A stretch of DNA of 64,000 nt from Imbricaverruca yamaguchii (taxonomy: Eukaryota; Arthropoda; Thecostraca; Neoverrucidae): assembly GCA_034440575.1 (NCBI GenBank), contig JAOTOL010001554.1, forward strand, positions 1,482,501 to 1,546,500. Direction: 5' to 3'. Numbering within the stretch: position 1 is the stretch's first letter; each line of letters begins with the position of its first letter. Under the pieces are notes generated by a model. The model had not been told where the DNA came from, ran no database searches, and saw only the letters and a list, made by a program, of their open reading frames with translations. The position numbers were made by a program, and so were the translations under genes. Below are positions 10,844 to 22,384 of this stretch, in pieces.

Positions 10844-11869
10844 CTGCAGACGGAGTCCTGTGACGTCATCGGTGGACACACGCTCGCTTGGGAGCCACAC
10901 CAGTCGCACGGACCCAAGGAACAGCTGCGCGCCATTCCCGGTGGGGCTTTTCCTGAGCGATGCAGACAGGGAAGTTGATTTCGGAAAATTATTGAGGGTG
11001 GGTGAACATATGGAAGCCATGGGCTGGCGGAATGCATTGGTGGATGGTCCTATGTTAAGGTTACATGGCAAAAGGTGAAACTATTGGGAAGAAACGCAAC
11101 ATTGGTGGGGAAGGCAGGACGCCCTCAAAAGCATACGAATCGACATCCATGGTCATACCAATCGACATCCATGGTCGCAGACTCATTACAAAGGGACAAA
11201 GCAGGAGTTAGTCGTAAATCAAGGTTGGCTGAAGTTCATGTTTTCCTCAGTTACCTCCGTTTTACAATCATACAGCGCAACGAATGCTTGATGACCAGAT
11301 CAGTGTGTTTCCATTGAGAAATTTCCAATGGGATGACGGCACAAATGAGGTTGGCATGTCAAAGAAGTACAGAAGAGTAGAAAAGCCAGGGTTTCTTGCT
11401 ATGGGGGCATGGGCCTGTGTTGGGTGACTTAATGCGTTCGGCAATAAATACTACGTGGAATAGGCTTCCAAAATAGCTTCATTTCAATGGCCCAATTTAT
11501 TGCACAATAGAACTAAGTCACCGGGTGGACGAAAGCGGGAAGACCACACAATGCGCAACGTTTCCATGCTCTCAAAACGCAAACCATCCCTAGGTGGGAG
11601 TTCAAGCAGCCACGCAAGCAGTCAAAGAAGCAAACAAATCATCTCCAGCCAATTGCAAAAAGCCAATTGTTAAAGACATTCGCCGAATATCAGCCAGGCT
11701 CGCTGCTTGCATTTCAATGCAGATCGACCGCACTACATCGAACCAACTATCATCGAGAAGGATGCGGTAAAACCATCCTGGAGCACATCTACAAGACAAC
11801 ACAGCTTCACACAAGAAGAGGGCAACTCAATCACACGGTATACATATTCCAAGAGGAAGTGTGACTCAC
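10844..11869. other. InR intron 10-11, no gene seen
   Basis: Unique sequence of average composition. A short direct repeat (GGTCATACCAATCGACATCC) occurs at about 11150-11172. I see no exon, RNA gene or clear transposon. Confidence 0.55.
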
Positions 11870-12051
11870 TCATGGGCAATGTGGTGAAGTAGGTGATGTT
11901 GGACTGGCCAGTCTTGGCATTGGGCCCAGCATCAGCCATCAGCGTCTCCACATAGAAGGCGTACTGGGTGAACGGCTCCAGCTTGACGATCATCTGGGTC
12001 AGGACGGTGTTGTTCGCCGAAAGGTCGTCGCTGAAATCCAGCATCTTCCAC
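11870..12051 (-). CDS. InR: InR exon 10: second half of FnIII-1
   Basis: Sixty codons starting WKMLDFSDDLSANNTVLTQM and continuing LEPFTQYAFYVETLM to SNITYFTTLP. They match the L-x-P-[WF]-T-Q-Y-A-[IF]-[FY]-V-x-T-L motif of FnIII-1 and the terminal S-x-I-x-Y-x-x-T strand that leads into FnIII-2. NNT and SNIT are candidate N-glycosylation sites. The acceptor TGTCCACAG/GTGG is phase 2 and the donor ATGA/GTGAGT is phase 1, consistent with exons 9 and 11. Confidence 0.96.
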
Positions 12052-13202
12052 CTGTGGACAGATGAGCAGGCACTGGATACACGCACGTCACCGCCGGACC
12101 AGCAGTTTCTGTTGGGATCAAGCAGCAGCACGCCATTTGTCCGGGCATCCTATCTTGCCATCTGTGCACCGCGTCCGGGGTGTCAAAAACTAATGTTTAA
12201 GGTACGTACCGGTTCACTAAAAAACATAGCATTATATCCCATATCACGGATAATAATAGACGGATATGAAATTCTCCGGAATCGGCGACCAAGAATGGCT
12301 ACCTGCTGGTGGTAGGCAGAAACTAATTATGGATAGAATATTGATTCCAGCGGCACATTCAGGCGTTGCAGAGTAACGGGTCGTTCAGTTTCAGCCAAAT
12401 TCCGCTTTTTAGAGAAGCCAGGTAACCGTGATTCTGCTGCATGAAGCCATGTGGCGGTTAAGAATTGATTAAAAACATCTATGCCTCCATTTCTTTGTTT
12501 CAGAAGACATTTCAACACATGGCGTGGTGTACTATGTTTAAGGAGCATTGTGTGTGCTTTTGGAAGTAACTTATCGGTTTTGGGTCAAGTAAAGCATGCA
12601 ATTCCCAATTGCTTTGCCCAGTTATTAACTACAAATCACGAGAAAATCTGAATCAGTGGTATTTAGTCTGCTTGTGCTTTTGTTTGGCTTGAAACACTGG
12701 TCAAAAGTGTACCGTAAATGTACCCATTTTCACTTTCGTATGCGGCTCTGAAACGAAGGGTTTTGGCTGGAGGATGTCTGATTTGAGTCTGATGAGCAGT
12801 CAGAGGGAGCAAGTGTCTGACACAAAATATTACAATATTTGCCTAAGGTACATGGCTTAATATTTTGATAGGTTGCCAAGTCAGCTGTTATCATCCTTTC
12901 CAGAAATCCACATCCTGCGTACTTTTACATCAAAGGTAAGCGGGCAACCTTCATCTCACGACATAATGCATGCAGGCTGCATGTTTTTGGAAATAGTGTA
13001 AACACAAGAGTTCGGTGCTACAACATATAACGCGCCCCATGGAAAATTCACGCCCCCCCCCCGGTCAGCAAACCTTCCAGTGTTTCCCGGGCCGCAAAGT
13101 GCCCCGGGAGCCGGCCTAGTGCCCTTTTCGGTCCGGGCTCCACATGGGACAATCCTGGGTGCGTGCCTGGCGGTGTGACAGATGAGAAAATGCGGCAGCG
13201 GC
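12052..13202. other. InR intron 9-10, mostly unique sequence
   Basis: AT-rich unique sequence up to about 13020, then a GC-rich stretch with a C9 run near 13055. No exon or RNA gene is recognised. The left-hand minisatellite of this intron is listed separately. Confidence 0.55.
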
Positions 13203-13212
13203 AGGCGGTTAC

Positions 13213-13427
13213 CTGTCGGCGGTCCACGTGACTACACCCCGTCGGCGGTCCACGTGACTACACTCTGTCGGCGGTCCACGTGACTACACCCTGTCGGCGG
13301 TCCACGTGACTACACCCCGTCGGCGGTCCACGTGACTACACTCTGTCGGCGGTCCACGTGACTACACCCTGTCGGCGGTCCACGTGACTACACCCTGTCG
13401 GCGGTCCACGTGACTACACCCTGTCGG
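13213..13427 (-). repeat. 26-bp minisatellite derived from the exon 9 acceptor, about 9 copies
   Basis: The unit is CTGTCGGCGGTCCACGTGAC plus TACACC (plus strand). The left edge (13203-13240) matches the real exon 9 acceptor region (13704-13740) at about 33 of 37 positions, including the exon-derived GGCAGGCG. On the InR strand each unit repeats CACGTGGACCGCCGACAG, that is, the acceptor. The array lies in the intron after exon 9, about 100-315 nt past its donor. Confidence 0.9.
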
Positions 13428-13527
13428 CATCTATCAATGTCGGCCGGCACGCCCAGCGGCGCACCGTCCTAGCCGCGGTCTCGTGTCAACACCGACACAC
13501 ACCTGTGGGTGTCTAGAGCGTACTCAC

Positions 13528-13714
13528 GAGTCTCCGCCGCACGCGTTCCGCTCTGTGAAGAGGTTGATGTTGCGTTCTGGCGCCTCGCGGTAGTACACGT
13601 AGTAGCCGAGCACGTTGCGATAGTCGTTGACCTGGTCGCTGAAGTTCTCCCATCGCAACACAACTTTTGTTGAATACAGCTTCTCGACCTCCACCCAGAG
13701 CGGCAGGCGTTTGC
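13528..13714 (-). CDS. InR: InR exon 9: first half of fibronectin type III domain 1
   Basis: The exon reads KRLPLWVEVEKLYSTKVVLR, then WENFSDQVNDYRNVLGYYVY, YREAPERNINLF and ACGGDS. It matches FnIII-1 of insulin receptors: the L-R-W strand, L-G-[FY]-x-x-[FY]-Y-[KR]-E-A-P and D/N-A-C-G-x-x-S, whose Cys is used in the alpha-alpha disulfide in vertebrate receptors. The acceptor GCCGACAG/GCAAACG is phase 1 and the donor GACTC/GTGAGT is phase 2. The acceptor and first exon bases have a near-copy at 13203-13240 at the edge of a 26-bp tandem array. Confidence 0.96.
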
Positions 13715-13776
13715 CTGTCGGCGGCACACGTGACTAGCTGTCAGCACCAGCCGACGGCTGCCTCCGTACACAGGCA

Positions 13777-14180
13777 TGGGCCGGCACACCGACATCGGGG
13801 CATGGGACGACACATATACACCAGAACATGAGACGGCACACCGACATCGAGGCATGGGCCGGCACACCGACATCGGGGCATGGGCCGGCACACCGACATC
13901 GGGGCATGGGACGGCACATATACACCAGAACATGAGACGGCACACCGACATCGAGGCATGGGACGGCACATATACACCAGAACATTAGACGGCACACCGA
14001 CATCGGGGCATGGGACGACACATATACACCAGCACATGAGACAGCACACCGACATCGGGGCATGGGACGGCACATAGGCACCAGAACATGAGACGGCACA
14101 CCGACATCGGGGCATGGGACGGCACATAGGCACCAGAACATGAGACAGTACACCGACATCGGGGCATGGGACAGCACATT
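13777..14180. repeat. 52-bp minisatellite, copy A, about 8 units
   Basis: The unit contains GGCACACCGACATCGGGGCA, TGGGACGGCACATA and CACCAGAACATGAGAC. It starts about 60 nt upstream (InR sense) of the exon 9 acceptor. The same family recurs at 16101-16566, at the other end of the same intron. Confidence 0.95.
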
Positions 14181-14196
14181 GGAGACGGCACAAGAC

Positions 14197-15000
14197 ACCA
14201 CTATCAAGTGACAGCCCATTTTAAACCATCGAGTAACATTTTTGTACAGAAATATGTGAAGGTCAAACCTCCAGGTCAAAGGCTAGTTTGCATTTTTGAA
14301 GTCGTCGCGATTCGTCGCATGGGTTCGATTCGCACCAAGCGGGTTTCATTCGACGTGGCTTGTGCCGTATTATAATGTTACCAAATAGAAGTGATGTCTA
14401 AGGCCAAAGGTGGTCAAACTGATTTCATTGGTTGCATCACATTCTTTGATCCGCCATAACCTACCTGCATCTGGTACCAAGCAATAGCCCGTGTTACCTA
14501 AAAAATGTTACCTCAAGTAACATTTCAAACCGGGACATGTCAATGTCAAACCACAAGGCCGAAGGTTAGCTTAAATTGTTCGAAGTCCTCGGATCTCGTC
14601 GCTATCTTCAATTCTCATCAAGTGCAGCCATATGACGTGCCGCGTGGTACACTAGCAAACTGTTCAACAATCACCTTAATTTTCAGTCAAAGGTCGAACT
14701 CATTTCTTCGGTCGCCCCGCATTTATTCGTTTTATCCCAAAGCTACCCATATTTGGTATCAAGAGCTACACTCCTACCCTCGTGGGCAATCCTCGAGTAA
14801 ATTTTATATCCGGGACATGTCAAATGTCAAATCAAGCCTCAAGATCAAATGTTTAACTTTCAGAGTCCTCGCGTTTTGTGGTTATGGCTTCAATTTGCAT
14901 TATGTGGGTATCATTGCACGTTGCTTGCCGTACAGTATCAGAATGTTGATATATCAAAATAATGTCAAGGGCATCGAAGGTCCGGCGTGCGTACTATGAT
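14197..15000 (+). repeat. Interspersed repeat with ~280-bp internal monomers, copy A
   Basis: Three degenerate monomers share TCGAGTAACATTT, CGGGACATGTCA and a CTCGCG...CGCTATGG...TTCAAT block. Homologous monomers occur at 32205-33395. No coding potential is seen. Several monomers carry AAGGTCA nuclear-receptor half-sites. Confidence 0.85.
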
Positions 15001-15369
15001 TCAGTGTAATAGAAATAGGAGGGTCAATTCTATTTTTATTTGCAACCGTTGTGATAGCAAGCACTCGTATCCTATGTGACTAGAGGCTTCCCAAATAATC
15101 TGTCATAACCTGCTCGAACCTGTGCACATACGACATACGCCCATACGACAGCCTGCACATACGACATAAAGCTCATCGCTGGTTTTTAATTTACGATGCT
15201 ACATTGCTGGTCCGCACATATACAAAATATAACTTTTTCCGAATTGTTTGCTGGTTAATGGTTCAACGGAAGTTCTCAAACTTGCAAGAGAATTTACAAG
15301 TTAATGCGTACAATTGTACAACTTGCCAGAGTTCATAACCGAGAGAGAAAAAGAGGGCAATGTTGTAGT

Positions 15370-16101
15370 CAGGGGTAGATCCAGGATTTGTCATGGAGCA
15401 CTTGTCTGGACGGGCGCCATTTATTTGGAGTGGCGCCATTGCGAAAACACCCGGAGGGGCGCCTCTGGCTGTAAAATTCGATGGATTAGGTTGCAGTCGG
15501 CCTTTCCTTCCAAGCGGGTGCCTCCAGCCGAAAAAAAAATTTGAGCGGGTACACTGGGAGCGGGTATTCAATCTTTTCAGTGGGACGCCACTTCTCACGT
15601 GGGGGATACACGCCCTCAGTACCACACCCTTTATCCACCCTGGCTGTCATGGCATCGAAATATGTATCTATAGAACAAGAAATCATGGGAAAAGTATTTG
15701 TACGTCAATATTTGCTACCATAAAACTGTCGTCCAATATTTTGTTTTTTCCTGCTACAAGGGGTCAACGTTTAACATACTCACATCATGGTTTTATGATT
15801 ATTGTAAAATCGGCTCCAGCACATACGACACAAAGCTAGATTTTCATGGGCTGGATTCATTAATAATGAAACCTGCTAATCTTGGCAGACATTTCTGTCC
15901 CCAAAATATCATTTTTAATAATGGTAAATCTGACAAAATTGAAGCATAATGAACATTTAATTGAAGTGGCTGAAAATTACATTGAAAAAGGTGGCCGAAA
16001 TCCAAGGAATTTTGTTTTGCGGGGGAGGGCCCCTCTATCCTGTTCGAACTTACCGCGTTCCTGGTTTGCCCCCCTCCCATTTCGAATCCGTGGCTACGCC
16101 C
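15370..16101 (+). mobile_element. Non-autonomous DNA transposon-like element, copy A
   Basis: Homologous to 33400-34035 in the same order and orientation, including the AAAAAATTTGAGCGGGTACA block, the ACTGTCGTCCAATATTTTG block and the 3' end CCCATTTCGAATCCGTGGCT. The left end GGGGTAGATCCAGGATTTG and the inverted right end GGGCGTAGCCACGGATTCG are imperfect inverted repeats. No open frame for a transposase is seen, and no convincing target-site duplication. It always follows the ~280-bp monomer block, so the two may form one composite element. Confidence 0.7.
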
Positions 16102-16566
16102 ATGAGACAGCATACCGACATCGGGACGTGGGACAGCACATAGACATCAGAACATGAGACAGCACACCGGCCTCGGGGCATGGGACAGCACATAGACACC
16201 AGAACATGAGAAAAGCACACAGCCATCGGGGCATGGGACGGCACATAGACACCAGAACATGAGACAGCACACAGCCATCGGGGCATGGGACGGCACATAG
16301 ACACCAGAACATGAGAAAGCACACCGCCATCGGGGCATGGGACGGCACATAGACACCAGAACATGAGACAGCACACCGCCATCGGGGCATGGGACGGCAC
16401 ATAGACACCAGGACATGAGACAGCACACCGCCATCGGGGCATGGGACGGCACATAGACACCAGAACATGAGACAGCACACCGCCATCGGGGCATGGGACG
16501 GCACATAGACACCAGAACATGAGACAGCACACCGCCATCGGGGCATGGGACGGCACATAGACACAC
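16101..16566. repeat. 52-bp minisatellite, copy B, about 9 units
   Basis: Same family and orientation as 13777-14180, with the unit GGCACATAGACACCAGAACA, TGAGACAGCACACCGCCATC and GGGGCATGGGAC. It starts about 130 nt past the exon 8 donor, so the single exon 8-9 intron is bracketed by two arrays of one family. Confidence 0.95.
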
Positions 16567-16697
16567 CGGACCCCCACGGTCGGTCCTGCCACCCACATCG
16601 TATCAGCACTGTTCTACATGGCAATACGATGGCCACTCCCTATTCTACTCCCCCTCACAGGCACATAATGTGGACAAACATCGTGGTCGCCACTCAC

Positions 16698-16912
16698 AGG
16701 GCATCTTGTCGCCGTTGGTCAGCTCCCCCACGTCGATGGTTCCCTCGTCGGCGATGGTGATACTCAGTCGCTTCAGAAGAGCGTCGATCTTATCCTTACA
16801 GAGCCTATGGTTGAAATGGAAGAAAGCGCGGCCTTTCTCCACCTTGAAGTTGGTTGAGTTTGGCCAGAGTGACACTAGGTTGTGGTTGTTCAGGAAGTAG
16901 AGCGCATAGTAC
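16698..16912 (-). CDS. InR: InR exon 8: end of L2 domain
   Basis: Seventy-one codons include YYALYFLNNHNLVSLWPNST, KVEKGRAFFHFNHRLCKDKI and GDKMPC. They match the family stretch Y-A-L-x-x-x-x-N-x-x-x-L-W, G-x-x-F-F-H-[FY]-N-x-x-L-C and N-G-D-x-x-x-C that ends L2. The NST is a likely glycosylation site. The acceptor GGGCAG/GTACTA (phase 2) lets a K codon bridge from exon 7. The donor CCCT/GTGAGT is phase 1. A 52-bp minisatellite begins about 130 nt past the donor. Confidence 0.95.
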
Positions 16913-17485
16913 CTGCCCACGTCAACATAGACATTAGAATATTGCGCAGGTAGCTGTGGAGGAGGCACAAACGTCAGCGTCCACCGGCGTCCACGTCATG
17001 ACACAACAATAGCCTGAGCTTTACTATTCAGCTAAGCACGCACACCAACAGGCCTAACCATACAATTGTACGTTTGACTAGCACACGCTGGTCGTACAGC
17101 ACACTACCCACCAAGGCATATTCCTGCAGCTAAAGGTGTATATTTCTGGAAATTATTGGTGGTGGGGGCACAATACGTGAAACCAAAGGGCCGGCTCAAA
17201 TGAATTCAGCAGCATACCTCATAGAGTCCCATGTTAAAAGTTCAACTTATTTTGCGATAGAGGGAGGCAAGCCAATATTGCTTGAGCGGGGCGGGGTGGG
17301 GATGCAAGTGGCCTCCCAGAAGGACACAAAGCTACACCCTTGCCTGCAGCAGGCTTCACATAACTGAAGATGCTTACTGTAGCTGATGCGCCGATATCTA
17401 GATCAGCATCACTGCCCTTGTGTAGACTTACACCCTGACTAAGTAGCTCATAAGGGTTGCATCATGTCATTCATCAGTGACTTAC
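16913..17485. repeat. InR intron 7-8 with interspersed repeat R3 (17150-17320)
   Basis: The segment AAATTATTGGTGGTGGGGGC to AGCCAATATTG, with CATAGAGTCCCATGTTAAAA inside, recurs at about 25435-25605 and 36600-36800 and in part at 28625-28745. It is therefore a low-copy dispersed element of about 170-200 bp. The rest of the intron is unique. Confidence 0.7.
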
Positions 17486-17630
17486 TTGGATTCAAGTTTT
17501 TCGCCTTTGATTAGTTCGAGATTGCGGAGGAAGTCGAGGGACACCAGAGGCTCGGAGTAGCTGACACGCAAGTAATGGCGGATAACTCTGACCTCAGAGA
17601 GATTCTCCTCCAACTCCCGTACGATGTTCT
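17486..17630 (-). CDS. InR: InR exon 7: L2 domain, middle
   Basis: The exon reads ENIVRELEENLSEVRVIRHY, then LRVSYSEPLVSLDFLRNLELI and KGEKLESK. It aligns with the L2 segment L-E-x-N-L-x-x-I-E-x-I-x-G-Y-L-x-x-x-x-S-x-x-L-V-S-L-x-F-(F)-x-x-L-x-x-I-x-G of the family. The acceptor CTTTGACAG/AGAAC (phase 1) follows a good pyrimidine tract and the donor CCAA/GTAAGT is strong (phase 2). Confidence 0.95.
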
Positions 17631-17921
17631 CTGTCAAAGGAAGCATTGTAAGCATTGTGCTGTGCATGGTCGAGGGGGGGGAGAATCTCAGACTTGGCCA
17701 GCAGTCTCATGACAGGGGAAGATAACAGTCAGTGGGTGTACAAAGCGAATGCTTAAAAATTATACACCAAAGCGATGGGAATTGTTTCAAGTTAAGTAAG
17801 AGAGGACAAGGCGTAAGGTACTGTGTCCGAGTGAATGGTAAAGATTATGATCGGAAGTGTTGTGCTGAACCGGGTGGGAGTGGCAGGGTTCATGGTGCTA
17901 TGAAGACGGGCGGATGGCAGG

Positions 17922-18296
17922 GCTCAAGGTGCCGTCAGGACAGGCGGAGGACAGGGCTCAAGGTGCCGTCAGGACAGGTGGAGGACAGGGCTCAGGGTGC
18001 CGTCAGGACAGGCGGAAGACAGGGCTCAAGGTGCCGTCAGGACGGGTGGACAGGGCTCTAGGTGCCGTCAGGACGGGTGGACGGGGCTCAAGGTGCCGTC
18101 AGGACGGGTGGAAGACAGGGCTCAAGGTGCCGTCAGAACAGGTGGACGGGGCTCAAGGTGCCGTCAGGACGGGTGGAGGACAGGGCTCAAGGTGCCGTCA
18201 GGACGGGTGGACAGGGCTCAAGGTGCCGTCAGGACAGGCGGAGGACAGGGCTCAAGGTGCCGTCAGGACAGGTGGAGGACAGGGTTCAAGGACGGA
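17922..18296. repeat. 31/34-bp minisatellite, about 11 copies
   Basis: The unit is GTGCCGTCAGGACRGGYGGA followed by (GGA)CAGGGCTCAAG. The two lengths differ by one GGA triplet. It lies in the exon 6-7 intron starting about 20 nt past the exon 6 donor. Confidence 0.95.
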
Positions 18297-18315
18297 CGCC
18301 GAGCTGTTGACTTAC

Positions 18316-18426
18316 CTCCAGCTACCTGGATGCGCAGCGCTCCATCAATGATGGTGCATCCCTTCAGTGATCGGGCACGCTCAGCCGAGTCCACTAGCTT
18401 GCCGGGACACTCCTTGGGACATTCTC
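18316..18426 (-). CDS. InR: InR exon 6: start of L2 domain
   Basis: Thirty-seven codons reading GECPKECPGKLVDSAERARS and LKGCTIIDGALRIQVAG. The C-P-K-x-C junction and the L-x-G-C-T-x-I-x-G-x-L-x-I strand mark the start of the second leucine-rich L domain. The acceptor is GGCGCAG/GAG and the donor is TGGAG/GTAAGT, a near-perfect consensus. An earlier GTAGCT inside the exon could be a weak alternative donor. Entry and exit phases are both 1, so the exon is symmetric. A 31/34-bp minisatellite begins about 20 nt past the donor. Confidence 0.93.
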
Positions 18427-18769
18427 CTGCGCCACACACAGCAGACCACTGGTTGGTACATGATCGCATGAGCAGAGCCGCACATGGGGGCTATTGGGAG
18501 CACTCGAAGTAGCATTAGTGTACCCAGGCCCTATGGGCGCAGAGGCGTGTGGCGAGTTTTATGATCTAAACCATCAGACAACCCATAAGAAAAATGGTGC
18601 TGATCCATACTTTTCACCAGCCTTCTTACACCCCCGGGATGGCAAATCCTGCAACCGCACGTGGCGTCCTTCATTTGCGCGCCATACTTGTCCGATGCAG
18701 GTCATATCCAACCCGCTTAGACGGCCGTACATAGAAAACATCACGGAAGCAGGTCTTAATACTACTGAC

Positions 18770-18926
18770 CTTTGCATTTTTCGCAGGAGTTTCTCGTTTC
18801 CGTTGGGGTAAAACCGGAAGGGCACTTCTCTCTGCATTCGCCGTCAAAAGCCATGTAGTTGACTTTGCCATCGGCAGACCGTTCGGCGATGCACTCTTCC
18901 CTTCCGATGCAGCGCCAGCCCTCATA
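18770..18926 (-). CDS. InR: InR exon 5: end of Cys-rich region
   Basis: Fifty-two codons start YEGWRCIGREECIAERS and continue MAFDGECREKCPSGF to SCEKCKG. The family pattern W-R-C-(V)-x-x-x-x-C and C-x-x-x-C-P-x-G-[FY]-x(8,10)-C-x-x-C is clear. This region sits between L1 and L2 in the alpha chain and contributes to ligand specificity. The acceptor TCCGTAG/TATGAG is phase 0 and the donor AAAG/GTCAGT is phase 1, which fits exons 4 and 6. Branch and pyrimidine signals upstream are modest (TATCCTTTTGTCCGTAG). Confidence 0.94.
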
Positions 18927-19406
18927 CTACGGACAAAAGGATACCTGGGATTACCTTCATTTACCTTGGGGTTACTTTGTGACTACCTTCATCGGGCATT
19001 GACATCAGACGTTCTTCTCATCTGATGTCGCACATTTCCGACACTTGAGGCTTCAACCTTGTATTATGTAGAAGTTCCCCCACTCAAACACCATCCTCTG
19101 GTACAGTGGCGACTCTCGCTGCACAGCTGGAACTCTGCTACATAGATGGTATCGTCAACATTCTCGGGTGTGCTTCTGCCCCCCCCCGTGCTACGAGTAG
19201 ACAACTCCTGACATCTACTGACGACGGCTGTAACTCTGCAGTCCAGGCCAGCTGGCGCCAGCCGTTCTCCCGACCAACGGAAGCAGCGCCCAACACTACA
19301 GCATGGGATGGTAACGCTAAAGTCACCGGGATAGTTGGACACCACCTTTTCTCGTGGTCAGTGCACGTCCAAACATCTACGACGTCCGTAGTGCTTGATA
19401 CCGTAC
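18927..19406. other. InR intron 4-5, no gene seen
   Basis: Unique sequence with a C9 run near 19180. I see no exon, RNA gene or transposon. Confidence 0.5.
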
Positions 19407-19528
19407 CAGGTAGGTGTCCGACGGGCAGGCATCCATACATTCGCCATCGAACTCGACAGCTCTGCAGGCGGTGCAATCATGCGGCGAGTTTTCTTTAGAG
19501 CAGCCGCCCTCACATAGTCGGTGGCACC
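19407..19528 (-). CDS. InR: InR exon 4: furin-like Cys-rich module
   Basis: Read in the frame set by exon 3, the exon gives CHRLCEGGCSKEN, HDCTACRAVEFDGECMDACP and SDTYL. This is the classic furin-like repeat C-H-x-x-C-x-G-x-C ... C-x-x-C-R ... G-x-C-x-x-x-C-P of insulin and EGF receptors. The acceptor GTCGACAG/GGTGCC has entry phase 1 and the donor CTG/GTACGG is phase 0. The frame carrying the domain is not the longest open frame over this stretch, so an ORF-only reading would miss it. The donor is weaker than the others in the gene. Confidence 0.9.
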
Positions 19529-20487
<959 letters not shown>

Positions 20488-20554
20488 GCACGTTCACGCT
20501 CACTACGCTAACGTTCTAAGTCCAACGTCTACGGTTGGTTACCGTAAGCCAACG

Positions 20555-20870
20555 TCTACTGTTTCTGCTAGGCCCCCTACGATTTGCTAATTGCTACCAC
20601 ATTGTGGCGCCATATTTCACGCCATGGAATGCTTCGCCTGGGGTTCGCTGTGAAAAATTCAATAAATAAATTTGAATGATTAGTTCTCTTCTACCCACAT
20701 TTTCTTGTAGCTAAGAAATCCTGATACGCGCTGAGCTTTGATGCACTTAGTCTCTTTAGCCAAATATGCTCCCAGATTGGCTATAGAACCGAGGCACTCG
20801 CTAGGTGTTTTTTATCCATTTCGTTTTTATTCGGCTACGGATGTGTTTTAGGGCCCGAACCAATTTCTGT
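20555..20870 (+). repeat. Interspersed repeat R1, copy A
   Basis: The stretch from TTTCTGCTAGG through GCTAATTGCT, GCGCCATATTT and TCAGCTTTGATGCAC-like sequence to AACCGAGGC recurs at 29885-30215 in the same orientation. It is an old dispersed element with no coding capacity seen. Confidence 0.8.
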
Positions 20871-21993
20871 TAGGGGCCCGGCACATCTGTAAAACCTCGG
20901 TTCTGGGGAAAGGGGGGTAGTGTGGCAGAGAAAACCCCATGAACATTCCACCACGTTATACACCTTGTCTTTTTTACGACATCTAAATTCATCTGTCTCT
21001 TCATTTTAGCAGCATTGAAGAAAAGCCCACACATGAAACATAGCTAAGCTCTCGGCACTCATATCATACGGCCTGGGTCGCGTCGCCCCACTCTTTTGTG
21101 GTGTGGGTAAATGTCTAGTTTTTTTTTGTAATACCACTGCTAATAGACCCAATTGCTGGCTTTGTAGCAGGCATTTTTAACACAAACATTTCACATTTGA
21201 GCATTCCTCGTTGCTTTGAGCTCAGTATAAGTGATGCAAACTTGCTACCACCTTTCTTCTGGATAAAAATGCACCTTTCCAGGGAAACAAAATTCGCTAT
21301 CGGAACTTCTCCATTGGATCTCCCTTTAACTACATTGGATTTTTCACTCCACTAGGTGGAATTTCACGGCACTAGGCGAGACATCTCACCTAGTTAACAT
21401 GTTAGAGGAGGCCTTGCGTAACCCAGATGAACACGTAGCTCACCAACTGATCACAGCCGGCAGGGACTTCAACAAGCCCAAATCACCGGCCGATTAATGC
21501 GTGCGGAAGAGTCAGTTACCGTTGCACCCGGCGCCGACGGCCAGGCGGCATGGCGGACGGCAGTCGGAACACGGCAACGGCGAGGTAAACCCAACCGGGA
21601 CGAAGGAGAGCGGGTAACCGCATCTCAATGGTAAAGGCTGCATCACAAGCAGTGAAGGCAGAAAATCCGCAGGACGGGCTACGGATGCACCAAGACAAGG
21701 GCGAAATGCGGTGGGATAGGAGTGTGGGAGGTGGGTACGATACATCTCTGTACAGTTCGGAAAGTGGTTGATAAATTTACTTTCCGTTTTGAACAAGCAA
21801 CTTAGTGGGAGCAAACTAATGGTCATGCTGTCTTCGGAAGTATTTCTGAGAGCTCAATGAAAAGGCTGTAGATATGGGAACAAAAAGAGAGTGAAGACAA
21901 AAAGTACTGAACGAAAAGAGGCAATCCGTATTCTCTCCATTAGCAAGGCATTTGTACAACTGTCGAGCGGTCTGAAGGCCAGGAGAAGATTGT
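20871..21993. other. Intronic sequence without gene
   Basis: AT-rich to about 21450, then a more GC-rich stretch (21490-21740). No exon, RNA gene or clear mobile element is recognised. Confidence 0.5.
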
Positions 21994-22384
21994 TCTGCAT
22001 GATCGGAGCCGAGTGGTCTGTAGGACCGGAGCCGATTGCTCGGTAGGACCGGAGCCGGGTGGTTTGTAGAACCGGAGCCGAGTGGTCCGTAGGACCGGGG
22101 TCGATTGCTCTGTATGACCGGAACCGATTACTCTGTGGGATCGGATCCGAGTGGTCTGTAAGACCGGAGCCAAGTGGTCTGTATGACCGGAGCCAAGTGG
22201 TCTGTAGGACCGGACCCGATTGCTCTGTAGGACCGGAGTCGAATGATCCGTAAGACAGGAGCCGAGTGGTCTGTAGGACCGGAGTCGGGTAGTCTGTAGG
22301 ACTGGAACCAATTACTATGTGGGACCGGAGCCGAGTAGTCTGTAGGAACGGAGCCGAGTGGTCTGAAGGATCGGAGTCGTTGAG
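21994..22384. repeat. 23-bp minisatellite, about 17 copies, degenerate
   Basis: The unit is GGAGCCGAGTGGTCTGTAGGACC with many substitutions (GATTGCTC in place of GAGTGGTC). It lies in the exon 3-4 intron. Confidence 0.93.

Noticed and set aside
14505..14999. Plus-strand frame of 164 codons
   Set aside because: Lies in the ~280-bp monomer repeat; no domain, and homologous copies at 32-33 kb break the frame.
15370..16101. Target-site duplication for the MITE-like element
   Set aside because: Flanks TTGTAGT and ATGAGACA do not match, and the right end abuts the 52-bp array, so insertion details cannot be claimed.
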